NCBI GenBank assembly: GCA_964482955.1
Contig: CAYZZW010000028.1
Location: 1 to 42,729 of the forward strand
Direction of reading: 5' to 3'
Origin: JAPLSN01 sp964482955
Lineage (GTDB): Bacteria > Spirochaetota > Spirochaetia > Treponematales > UBA12059
Length of the DNA: 42,729 bases
The notes beneath the pieces were generated by a model that had not been told where the DNA came from, made no database searches, and saw only the letters and a program-made list of their open reading frames with translations. Each line of letters opens with the position of its first letter. Position 1 is the first letter of the stretch. Of this stretch, positions 8,422 through 15,966 are shown in pieces. The translations under genes were made by a program, and so were the position numbers.

Positions 8422-8435
8422 CCGATGATTTCTGG

Positions 8436-8864
8436 CTATCTGCCGGGGCCCAACATGCGCTTGGGCGTCTGCTTGCCTTTCGGACCGCGCTTGGCGCCGG
8501 GTTTCTTCGAGCCCGGCGTCCTGGACGCGGCGGACTTCCGCGCGGGCCGCGCTTCCTCCGCGGGAGCTTCGTCGTCGAGGAGGCGCTTGCGCTTGTCGGG
8601 GTCGGAGCTTTCGCGCCAGAAGACGGCCACGTTGCCGATGACGCGCACGAGTTCCGCGCCGACCGCTTCGGCGAGTTCCCGCGCGACGTCGCGCCGTGAG
8701 TCCTTGAAGTCGACGAAGCGCACCTTGACGAGCTCGTGGTCGTCGAGGGCTTTCGTCAGGGTGGCGGCCAGGGCTTCGGTCGGGCCGCCCTTGCCGAGGT
8801 GCACGACGGGATCGAGCGTGCTGGCGAGCGACGCGAGGAGCGCGCGCTGTTTGGAAGTGAGCAT
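8436..8864 (-). CDS. yhbY: YhbY-family (CRM-domain) RNA-binding protein
   Basis: A 142-residue protein whose first roughly 95 residues match the YhbY/CRM fold (LTSKQRALLASLASTLDPVV, then GKGGPTEA in place of the usual GKxG loop, then DHELVKVRF). E. coli YhbY associates with pre-50S ribosomal particles. The last roughly 45 residues are a Lys/Arg/Pro-rich tail (KRKRLLDDE..., ending KRMLGPGR), probably disordered and RNA-binding. ATG 8864 is chosen because similarity starts there; 12 further residues could be read upstream, but a promoter with its -10 box 6 nt before ATG 8864 argues against that. Confidence 0.85.
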   Translation of the reverse strand: MLTSKQRALLASLASTLDPVVHLGKGGPTEALAATLTKALDDHELVKVRFVDFKDSRRDVARELAEAVGAELVRVIGNVAVFWRESSDPDKRKRLLDDEAPAEEARPARKSAASRTPGSKKPGAKRGPKGKQTPKRMLGPGR

Positions 8865-8870
8865 GGACGA

Positions 8871-8900
8871 GTTGTACCACGGGACGCGCTGACGCCTCAA
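8871..8900 (-). promoter_or_regulatory. Sigma70-like promoter for yhbY (leaderless layout)
   Basis: On the minus strand, TTGAGG (complement of 8895-8900), an 18-nt spacer and TACAAC (complement of 8871-8876). The start codon at 8864 follows 6 nt after the -10 box and no ribosome site is visible. Confidence 0.5.
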
Positions 8901-8935
8901 GTCGCGCCCGGTCCCGAAGACGGAGGGTAGGCGGC

Positions 8936-9850
8936 ATGGTGTTTCCGGGAGTCAAAAGGCTCGGCGAAAAGCTCGGGCTCGGGCGGCTGGATTCGGTGAT
9001 GATGGGCGTCGTGGGCAACTGCGTCGTGCGGCTCTACGACGACGTCAACATGAAGGTGCTGCACGTCACCCTGCCGGTCGCCGACGAACGCGACCGCGCG
9101 GAGATCGACGCCGCACTGGTCGAGCGCAAGACGAAGAGCGTCGAATGGCAGGGCGCGGCGATCCGCATCGTTTTTCCCGAATACTGGAAGCCGTATTCGA
9201 TGAAGACCATCGAGGCGATCCTCCTCCGGATCGTGGAAACGGCGAAGGCCGCGCATCCGGACCTGTCGGCCGCGTGCGGGACCTGCGGCGCCGTCTCGGG
9301 CGACGCCGACGTCTACTCGTTCGGCGCGGCCACGCTGTACCTGTGCGGCAACTGCAGGGCGGAGATCGAGTCGAAGACCGCGCACGAACGCGCGGAGTAC
9401 GAAAGCAAGCCGGGCAATTACGTTGCGGGAACGCTCGGCGCGGCGCTGTTTTCCCTGCCGGGTATCCTCCTGTGCGCCGCGTTCTTCGTGTTCTTCTCCC
9501 GCGTGGCGGCGGTCTCCGCGCTCGCGTTCGTCTTCCTGGCGACCAAGGGCTACGCCGCGTTCAAGGGCAAGCCGTCGAAAACCGGGGCCGTCATCGTCGC
9601 GGCCGTCGGGCTGTTCATGACCTGCTTCGGTACGTACTTGGCCTACGCGGCGTTCGTGTTCACGCAGGCCAAGACCCTCGAGCTGACGCTGAGCGTCCTG
9701 TCCATGCGGGAAGTGCGGCGCGAAGCCGCGCTCAACGTGATCCTGGCCGTCGTCGTGTCGATCGTCTACCTCGGCATCCAGCTGGTTTCGATGATGAAGG
9801 ACTGGTCGCCGGCCGTCCTCAAGCCGGGACGGAAGGTTCCGGGGCGCTAG
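8936..9850 (+). CDS. Membrane protein with internal zinc ribbon, unknown function
   Basis: A 304-residue protein not recognised as a named family. Residues 1-110 are soluble and mixed alpha/beta-like. At about 117-145 there is a four-cysteine knuckle (CGTCG ... LCGNC), a likely zinc ribbon. Four hydrophobic spans follow, roughly 160-185, 186-205, 220-245 and 260-285, then a short basic tail. The topology suggests a cytoplasmic N-terminal domain anchored in the inner membrane. ATG 8936 follows GGAGGGTAGGC. It diverges from yhbY and converges with the chemoreceptor gene across a strong hairpin terminator. Confidence 0.75.
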   Translation: MVFPGVKRLGEKLGLGRLDSVMMGVVGNCVVRLYDDVNMKVLHVTLPVADERDRAEIDAALVERKTKSVEWQGAAIRIVFPEYWKPYSMKTIEAILLRIVETAKAAHPDLSAACGTCGAVSGDADVYSFGAATLYLCGNCRAEIESKTAHERAEYESKPGNYVAGTLGAALFSLPGILLCAAFFVFFSRVAAVSALAFVFLATKGYAAFKGKPSKTGAVIVAAVGLFMTCFGTYLAYAAFVFTQAKTLELTLSVLSMREVRREAALNVILAVVVSIVYLGIQLVSMMKDWSPAVLKPGRKVPGR

Positions 9851-9990
9851 GAGTTTGTCGGACTTGTCCGCGAAATGAATGAAAAATCGCGGGAACGCGA
9901 TTTTTCCACCCCGCAAACTCCGAAAGAAGCCTGCGTGAATAGAGATTTTCACGCTGAAAGCGCGAAAAATCTACAAGCCCGACAGGCTCC
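9850..9990. repeat. 18-bp inverted repeat enclosing the terminator
   Basis: GGAGTTTGTCGGACTTGT (9850-9867) can pair with ACAAGCCCGACAGGCTCC (9973-9990) over 18 positions with two G-U pairs and one mismatch. The right arm contains the last codons and part of the stop of the chemoreceptor gene. The arms enclose the shorter terminator stem at 9881-9906. Confidence 0.6.
9881..9906. terminator. Bidirectional intrinsic terminator
   Basis: A perfect 11-bp stem, GAAAAATCGCG paired with CGCGATTTTTC, closed by a GGAA loop. On either strand the hairpin ends in a run of T, and the genes on both sides converge on it. Confidence 0.85.
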
Positions 9991-12220
9991 TAGGATCCGC
10001 GCGTCCGCCGTCCCGCGCCCTCTCGGCGGAGGCGGCGGTGCGGTAGCGCGCGAGTTCGCGCCGCAGCGCCTCGACGGTGAGCTTGTAGTCCCGCACGAGT
10101 TCCAGGTTGTCGCGGCCGAGGGCGTCGATGTCGTTCGCCCGCTCGGCGATCGCCGTGAAGTTCGCGATGACGCCCTCGGAGGCCGCGGCGAGTTCGTCCA
10201 TCGCCGTGCGCTCGCCCAGCTCCTCGCCGGACATGGTTTCTGCCACGCCGCGCACGCGCGACGCGGAGTCGCGCAGGCGCGCGAGCGAGGCGATGACGAG
10301 TTCCCCGCCTTCGCGCTGTTCGCGCGCCGCCCCGAAGGATTCCTCGCCGAGCCGCGCGACGCGGTCGATCGCCTCGAGTATCGTGTCGAACGCCTCGCCG
10401 GCGTCCTTGGAGTGCGCCGATACCGACGCGATGTCCGAGGAGATTTCCTTCGCGCGCTCCGTGACGGCCTTCGACTGCATGCGCGTGTTTTCCGCCAGGT
10501 CGCGGATTTCCCGCGCCACCACCGCGAAGCCCGAGCCGGCGTCGCCGGCGTGCGCGGCTTCGATGGCCGCGTTCATGGCCAGGAGGTTCGTGCGCGACGC
10601 GACGTCCGCGATCGTGCGGTTGGCGGCCAGGAGGTGCGCGCTCCGCGCCTCGACCGACTCGACGGCCTTGATCACCGCCGCGAGGCGCTCCTTGCCCACG
10701 CCGCCCGCCGCGCGCAGGCGTTCGACCTCGGCCACGATGCGCTCGGACGTCACGGCGAGCGCGTGGATGTTCCGCACCATCTCCTCGACGCTCGACGACG
10801 CCTCGGCGATGCTGGCGTCCTGCAGGTCGACCACGGTGCCGAGTTCGCCGATGCCGCCGAGGATGACGGCCGCGCCTTCGCGCGAGGCGGTCAACGCCGA
10901 CTCCTGGGCGTCGATGACGATACGGGCGGCGTCGAGGCGCTCGCGGATGCCGGACAGGTCCTGCCGCGTGCGCTCGGCCGAGACGGACAGTTCGTCCGCG
11001 CCGCGTTCGATCTCGTCGTTCGCGCTCCGGAGCCGTTCGACGAGCATGGAGAGGTTCTTCGTGAAAACGTTGAAGTCGCGCGCCAGTTCCCCGACTTCGT
11101 CGCGGGACGTCATGGGAACCACGGTGTCGAGATCGCCGTTCTCGATCGCGTTGAATCCGCGGCAGACGTCGCGGAGCGGGCGGGTCAGCCGGTCGCTCAG
11201 TACGAAAACGAGGCCGCCGAGGGCGAGGAGCCCGAGCGCGAATACCGCGGCGATGGAAAACACGAGCCTCGTCGTGTTTCCGTAGAGGCGCGCCTCGGGC
11301 AAGGTGAGGCCGAGGACCCAGGGTTTCGACGATCCGGGCATGGCCACCGGCTCGAGGATCCGGACGAAGCGGCCTTTCCGCCCGGCGACGGCGGTGACGA
11401 GCGTCCGCCCCGTTCCCGATCCGGCGACGACCAGGAATTCCGTCGCGGCGCCGGTTCCTTCCGTTTCCGCGAGGGCGGATCCGGGCGCCGCCGATCCGCC
11501 GCTCGCGCCGAGCACGAGCCCCTCGGAGGAAACGAGGACCGAATCGATGTCCGGATCGCGGCCGCTCCCGACGAGCTTCGTCAGGAACGCGAGCGAAAGG
11601 TCGATGCCGGTGACGCCGATGGGCGAGCCGGCCGCGTTTTTGATCGGGACCGAATAGGTCGTCATGAGCACGTTGGTCGTTTCGTCGACTTTTTCCTCGT
11701 AGGGCTCGATGACGACGCCCGAGTCGAGCTCGAGCGGCTTCGAATAGAAGTCGCCGTCGTAGCCTTCGGGGTCGCCGGCCATGCCGGCCAAGGCGAGCAC
11801 TTCGTTCCCCTCGCGATACGCCCAAGGCACGAAAGCTCCGTTCGGCTCGTAATCGGGATCCGCGGCGTAGCGGGCGTCGAGGCCGTCCCAGGCGTCGGCC
11901 GCGAAGATGGCCCAGGCGGCGAAGAGGTCGGGATTGTCGCGGAGCAGGTCGGCGAGGAAAGCCGGCAATAGGTCGCGGTCGAGACGCCCGTCGGCGTGGA
12001 GACGCTCGGCGAGGACGCGGACCGTGTCGCAGGCGCGCGAAGCTTCGGTGATACGGCGGGAAATGACGGTCGCTTCGTTCCGCGCCTCGAGCACGCTCGC
12101 CTGGAGCGCCTGGTCCCGGAGCGCCGAACCGGCCTTGATCAGGGTATACGCGAGCAGCGGTCCGAAGAGGATGACTTGCGCTGCCGCGATGGTCACGAAG
12201 AGTTTGTACTTTAGTTTCAT
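9971..12220 (-). CDS. Methyl-accepting chemotaxis protein with Cache-type sensor domain
   Basis: A 749-residue inner-membrane chemoreceptor. TM1 is about residues 7-29; a large periplasmic domain (about 32-315) has the Cache-like segment YSVPIKNAAGSPIGVTGIDL; TM2 is about 319-342; a HAMP domain follows, then a long cytoplasmic coiled coil. The conserved hairpin tip that binds CheA/CheW is near 540-575 (SRTNLLAMNAAIEAAHAG, then GFAVVAREIRDLAE). It should signal to the CheA/CheW proteins encoded at 36-41 kb. The start at 12220 (MKLKYKLFV) is clear because the signal anchor begins there; the open frame upstream belongs to an unrelated frame of the MFS gene. The Cache domain suggests a small-molecule ligand, identity unknown. 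Confidence 0.93.
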   Translation of the reverse strand: MKLKYKLFVTIAAAQVILFGPLLAYTLIKAGSALRDQALQASVLEARNEATVISRRITEASRACDTVRVLAERLHADGRLDRDLLPAFLADLLRDNPDLFAAWAIFAADAWDGLDARYAADPDYEPNGAFVPWAYREGNEVLALAGMAGDPEGYDGDFYSKPLELDSGVVIEPYEEKVDETTNVLMTTYSVPIKNAAGSPIGVTGIDLSLAFLTKLVGSGRDPDIDSVLVSSEGLVLGASGGSAAPGSALAETEGTGAATEFLVVAGSGTGRTLVTAVAGRKGRFVRILEPVAMPGSSKPWVLGLTLPEARLYGNTTRLVFSIAAVFALGLLALGGLVFVLSDRLTRPLRDVCRGFNAIENGDLDTVVPMTSRDEVGELARDFNVFTKNLSMLVERLRSANDEIERGADELSVSAERTRQDLSGIRERLDAARIVIDAQESALTASREGAAVILGGIGELGTVVDLQDASIAEASSSVEEMVRNIHALAVTSERIVAEVERLRAAGGVGKERLAAVIKAVESVEARSAHLLAANRTIADVASRTNLLAMNAAIEAAHAGDAGSGFAVVAREIRDLAENTRMQSKAVTERAKEISSDIASVSAHSKDAGEAFDTILEAIDRVARLGEESFGAAREQREGGELVIASLARLRDSASRVRGVAETMSGEELGERTAMDELAAASEGVIANFTAIAERANDIDALGRDNLELVRDYKLTVEALRRELARYRTAASAERARDGGRADPRSLSGL

Positions 12221-12231
12221 CGTAACGTAGA

Positions 12232-12259
12232 AGCATAAGCCGGCTTCGCCCGTTTGCAA
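12232..12259 (-). promoter_or_regulatory. Possible promoter for the chemoreceptor gene
   Basis: On the minus strand, TTGCAA (12254-12259), a 16-nt spacer and TATGCT (complement of 12232-12237). The ATG lies 11 nt after the -10 box, giving a leader of only a few nucleotides and no ribosome site. Confidence 0.4.
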
Positions 12260-12278
12260 GGCTTGGGCGGAGGGCAAA

Positions 12279-13514
12279 TCAACCGGCGGCCGGGCGCTCG
12301 GCTTCGGGGATCCTCGACAGCACGGGCAGGCGCACCAGGATGTCCAGCGCGACCGGAATAACGAACACCCACTCGGGCCCGATCCTGTCCCAGACGAAAC
12401 CGGCGGCCAGCGCGACGAGGGCGGACACCCCGGTCTGGAACAGGCCGAGTATCCCGATCCATCGGCCCATGTACGCGGCCCCGACGAATTCGAACTGCAT
12501 GGCGCCGGTGATGACTCCGGTGACGAAAAACGAGCCTTGCAGTATTCCCGCGACCACGAGCGGCGCGTCGCCCCGCATGAACACGAGCATGAGGCACGAT
12601 ATCCAGAAAATCGGCGCAACCAGGAAGAGGACCTTCTTCCGGCCGACGCGGTCAGCGAGACGGCCGAGCGGGATGCCGAGCACGAGCGGCGTGAGCGCGA
12701 AGCCCGTCACCATCGCGCCGAGCACGAGCTCGTTCGCGCCGTGGAGTTTCGCGTAGGGCTGGGTGAATGGGATGATCATTCCTTGCGGGAGCTGCGCGAC
12801 GACCGACACGACGATCAGCTTGCCCAGATGTTTGCCGTGCCCGAACACGGCGCGGAAATCGCCGGCGAGATCCAGCTTGCGGCGGCCGTGGTCGCCCCAG
12901 CGGCGGTCCCCCAGCAGGCTCGCGACGAGGACGAAGGACAGCGCGGTTCCCGCGACGCTCAGCCAGAAAAGCGGCTTGATGCCGTTCGCGTTCATCCCGC
13001 CCGAACGCGTCACGACGAAGGCGCCGAGGACCGGGCCGATCATGCCGAGCAGCCCGGCCGCGAGCGTCTCGCACATGCTCATGCCGGTGGCGCGGCGCTC
13101 GGGCGACAGGGAGTTGGCGCAGATGACGCCGCAACTGTGTCCGCTCGTGCGGTAGCCGATCCAGTAGGTGATCATGGCGACGACGAGGAGGGGCCAGCTT
13201 CCGGCGACGGCGTAGAGCGTCCATGACAGCGCGAGCAGCGCGATGCCCGCCAGGTACACGCGTTTCGATCCGACGCGGTCGAGGAGCCAGCCCGTGAACG
13301 GGCTCAGGAGGGCCGCCGCGGCCATGCCGGCGAAGTTGACGACGCCGAGTTCGGTTCCGGTCGCGCCGAGGGCGAGGGTGTAGACCGAGAGATAGGGCAG
13401 CACCATCTGGTAGAACAGGCGGTGCAGGGAGGAGCGCGTCGCCGTGACGACGAAGTCGCGCGGCAGCGACCTGACGAAGGACGCGGCGTTCGCGCCCCAG
13501 GAATCGTTCTGCAT
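12279..13514 (-). CDS. MFS transporter
   Basis: A 411-residue major facilitator superfamily protein with about twelve hydrophobic spans. The loop after TM2 reads GWLLDRVGSKRV, and the matching loop in the second half reads GRLADRVGRKKV, both typical of the MFS. No substrate-specific motif is recognised. It is the last gene of a minus-strand run after rpiB (30-nt gap), which hints at a pentose or related sugar, or a phosphate-free precursor, as substrate; this is inference from position only. ATG 13514 is preceded by a weak GAAAGG site. Confidence 0.88.
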   Translation of the reverse strand: MQNDSWGANAASFVRSLPRDFVVTATRSSLHRLFYQMVLPYLSVYTLALGATGTELGVVNFAGMAAAALLSPFTGWLLDRVGSKRVYLAGIALLALSWTLYAVAGSWPLLVVAMITYWIGYRTSGHSCGVICANSLSPERRATGMSMCETLAAGLLGMIGPVLGAFVVTRSGGMNANGIKPLFWLSVAGTALSFVLVASLLGDRRWGDHGRRKLDLAGDFRAVFGHGKHLGKLIVVSVVAQLPQGMIIPFTQPYAKLHGANELVLGAMVTGFALTPLVLGIPLGRLADRVGRKKVLFLVAPIFWISCLMLVFMRGDAPLVVAGILQGSFFVTGVITGAMQFEFVGAAYMGRWIGILGLFQTGVSALVALAAGFVWDRIGPEWVFVIPVALDILVRLPVLSRIPEAERPAAG

Positions 13515-13544
13515 GCGAATGGGCCTTTCAGCGCCTGGCCGGCG

Positions 13545-13985
13545 CTATTTTTCGAGAGCAGCGATCTTGTCGACGCGCGCCTGGTGCCGGCCGCCTTCGA
13601 ACGTGGCCGCCATGAAGGCGTCGACGATGTCGGTCGGCGGCACGGCGTACGTCACGCGTCCGCCGAGCGCGATGAAGTTCGCGTCGTTGTGGCGCCTGGT
13701 CATCTCGGCGGTGAACGCGTCGTGGACGAGGGCGCAGCGGATGCCCTTGATCTTGTTCGCGGCGATGGAGATGCCGATGCCCGTGCCGCACAGGAGGATG
13801 CCGAAGTCCCAGCCGCCTTTCAGGTATTCGCGCGCGGCCTTTTCGGCGATGTCCGGATAGTCCACCGAGTCGCCCGTGTCTACGCCGAGGTTCCGCACCT
13901 CGTGCCCCTTCGATTCCAGGTGGGCCATGATGCTCTTCTTGAGCTCCACCGCCCCATGATCGTTAGCAATCAGTATGCGCATCAT
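13545..13985 (-). CDS. rpiB: Ribose-5-phosphate isomerase B
   Basis: A 146-residue RpiB/LacAB-family isomerase that interconverts ribulose 5-phosphate and ribose 5-phosphate. The catalytic cysteine is in LLCGTGIGISIAANK (C66), and H99 lies in RRHNDAN; both numbers match the E. coli enzyme when the first ATG is used. ANDHG near the N terminus contributes to substrate binding. GGAG lies just upstream of tandem ATG codons at 13985 and 13982. It follows the two transketolase subunit genes on the same strand, separated from them by a 150-bp repeat element, so the cluster supports the non-oxidative pentose phosphate pathway. Confidence 0.95.
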   Translation of the reverse strand: MMRILIANDHGAVELKKSIMAHLESKGHEVRNLGVDTGDSVDYPDIAEKAAREYLKGGWDFGILLCGTGIGISIAANKIKGIRCALVHDAFTAEMTRRHNDANFIALGGRVTYAVPPTDIVDAFMAATFEGGRHQARVDKIAALEK

Positions 13986-13999
13986 TACTCCAAAGCATT

Positions 14000-14149
14000 A
14001 CCACGAAGGACACGAAGGTTTGACCACGAAGGACACGAAGAAGAACAAGAAGGATAGGGAGGGATGAGTAATGAAGCCTTACCCCTTTTTCAAAACTTCT
14101 TCTCTCTTCCTTCGTGCTCTTCGTGGCTACACTTCGTGTCCTTCGTGGT
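14000..14149 (-). repeat. Inverted-repeat element, copy 2
   Basis: A 150-bp element with perfect 18-bp terminal inverted repeats (ACCACGAAGGACACGAAG at 14000-14017, complement at 14132-14149). An extra internal copy of the same 18-mer lies at 14023-14040. Read on the minus strand, its first 60 nt match copy 1 (402-549) with about one mismatch, and the pyrimidine-rich segment near the far end is also shared. It starts 7 nt after the transketolase stop and ends 14 nt before the rpiB start, so it lies inside an operon in the same sense orientation as copy 1. Confidence 0.85.
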
Positions 14150-14156
14150 AGTTTTC

Positions 14157-15095
14157 TTAAAAAAGCTTTTTCACGGTGGCGGCGATGTCGGGGGCGGTGA
14201 GCTTGAAGCGTTCGAGGAGCCACGCCTGCGTGCCCACTTCGCCGAACTCGCCGTCGATGCCCATGCGCCCGAAGCGGCAGACGATGCCCGCCTCCGCGAT
14301 GGCCTCCGCGCACGCCGAGCCGAGGGCGCCCGCCCGCTGGCCGTTTTCGAGGCTGACGACCCGCCCGCACTTCTTCGCGTACTTGAGCACGAGCTCCGCG
14401 TCGAAGGGCTTGAGCGAGAGCGCGTCGACGATGGTGACCTCGAGCCCGTCCTTGGACAGCAGCTCCGCCGCCTTCATCGCCTCTCCCGCCATGACCGCGC
14501 CGAGCGACACGATCACCGCGTCCTTGCCTTCGCGCAGCACCTTGCCCTTGCCGAACTCGAAGCGTTCGCCTTCGGGATAGATGGCCGGCGCCGCCTTGCG
14601 CTGGAGGCGGATGTACACGCAGCCTTCGTGCGCGGCCGCGGCGGTCACGAGGGCCTTGAGCGACACGGGATCGCTCGGCTCCACGACGACGAGGTGCGGG
14701 ATGGCGCGCATGAGGACGAGGTCCTCGAAGGGCATGTGCGTGCCGCCGTTGAACGCGGCGCACACGCCGGGATCGGTTCCGACGAGCTTGACGTTGAGGC
14801 GCGCGTAGTTGCCGGAGATGAAGAACTGGTCGTAGGCGCGGCGGCCCGCGAAGCAGGCGAAGGTCGCCGCGAACGGGATCTTGCCGGCGGCGGAAAGGCC
14901 GGCGGCCACGCCGAGCATGTTCGCTTCGGCGACGCCCGCGTTGAAGACGCGGTCCGGGTACGCCTTCTGGAAGGCGCCCGTGCCGGTGGCCTTCATGAGG
15001 TCGGCGTCGAGCACGACGATGTTCCTGTTTTCCGCTCCGAGCGCGACGAGCGTCTCGGCGTAGACGGCGCGCATTTCCTTGGGTGTGTCTGCCAT
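14157..15095 (-). CDS. Transketolase, C-terminal subunit
   Basis: A 312-residue protein matching the pyrimidine-binding and C-terminal domains of transketolase. The segment DADLMKATGTGAFQKAYPDRVFNAGVAEANM includes the glutamate (GVAEAN) that activates thiamine diphosphate; THMPFEDLVLMRAIPHLVVV and the C-terminal domain with VIVSLGAVM follow. It should pair with the N-terminal subunit encoded just upstream (17-nt gap) to form a heteromeric enzyme acting on sugar phosphates. DXS and other thiamine enzymes share this fold, but the split form with rpiB next door favours transketolase. ATG 15095 has GGAAGGAAAC upstream. Confidence 0.92.
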   Translation of the reverse strand: MADTPKEMRAVYAETLVALGAENRNIVVLDADLMKATGTGAFQKAYPDRVFNAGVAEANMLGVAAGLSAAGKIPFAATFACFAGRRAYDQFFISGNYARLNVKLVGTDPGVCAAFNGGTHMPFEDLVLMRAIPHLVVVEPSDPVSLKALVTAAAAHEGCVYIRLQRKAAPAIYPEGERFEFGKGKVLREGKDAVIVSLGAVMAGEAMKAAELLSKDGLEVTIVDALSLKPFDAELVLKYAKKCGRVVSLENGQRAGALGSACAEAIAEAGIVCRFGRMGIDGEFGEVGTQAWLLERFKLTAPDIAATVKKLF

Positions 15096-15112
15096 GTTTC
15101 CGTTTCCTTCCG

Positions 15113-15934
15113 TCACCGGCCGAGCGCGGCGCAGGCTTCCTTCGCCTGTTCCTGCGTCACGTTCATGTTGTGGCTGCCCACCTGCCCTTCGCAGAAGGAA
15201 CAGCCCTTGCCCTTGATCGTGTGCATCACGATCATGTTCGGCCCGTCGCGCCGGTCCTTGGCCCGCGCGATGGCGGCGTCGAGCGCGGCGAGGTCGTGCC
15301 CGTCGACTTCCTCGACGTGCCAGCCGAAGCTGCGCCACTTGTCCGCCAGCCGGTCCAGGTCCAGGATCTCGCTCGTGAGGCCGTCGATCTGCATCTTGTT
15401 GTAATCGGTGAAGGCGACCAGATTGCCGATCCTGTGGTGCGCGGCGAACATCGCCGCCTCCCAGTTCTGGCCTTCGTCGGATTCGCCGTCGCCGATCACG
15501 CAGTACACGGTGGACGGCAGCCCGTCCAGCCTGAGCCCGAGCGCGATGCCGCACGCGGCCGAGAGTCCCTGCCCGAGCGAGCCGGTGGTCATGTCGATGC
15601 CGGGCGTCCTGTTGCGGTCGCAGTGCGAGGGCAGGTTCGTGCCGCTCTGGTTGAGCGTCTCGAGCCACGCGAGCGGGAAGAAGCCCTTCCGCGCGAGCGT
15701 CGCGTAGAGCGCCGGTCCCGCGTGTCCCTTCGAGAGCACGAGGCGGTCGCGGTCGGCGAGCTTGGGATCGCTCGGATCGACCTTCATGTGCCGGTAATAG
15801 AGGAGGGTCAGGAGGTCCACGATGGACATGGCGCCGCCGACGTGGCCGACGCCGAGCGTCGCGATCTCCCTGATCGTGAGCGCGCGGATGTCCTTCGCGG
15901 TCTCTTCCAGTTCCTTCAATTCTCGTTCGTCCAT
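15113..15934 (-). CDS. Transketolase, N-terminal subunit
   Basis: A 273-residue protein corresponding to the thiamine-diphosphate-binding (PP) domain of transketolase. GHVGGAMSIVDLLTLLYY near the N terminus, LSKGHAGPALYA, and the cofactor/Mg motif GDGESDEGQNWEA (followed by N in FTDYNKMQ) are all present. It lacks the second half of a full-length enzyme, which is supplied by the next gene. ATG 15934 is preceded by AAAGGAG at good spacing. It begins 32 nt after the adenylate cyclase stop, so both may be on one transcript. Confidence 0.93.
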   Translation of the reverse strand: MDERELKELEETAKDIRALTIREIATLGVGHVGGAMSIVDLLTLLYYRHMKVDPSDPKLADRDRLVLSKGHAGPALYATLARKGFFPLAWLETLNQSGTNLPSHCDRNRTPGIDMTTGSLGQGLSAACGIALGLRLDGLPSTVYCVIGDGESDEGQNWEAAMFAAHHRIGNLVAFTDYNKMQIDGLTSEILDLDRLADKWRSFGWHVEEVDGHDLAALDAAIARAKDRRDGPNMIVMHTIKGKGCSFCEGQVGSHNMNVTQEQAKEACAALGR

Positions 15935-15966
15935 GGATGCTCCTTTCGAAAGCGGGCGCGAGCCCG

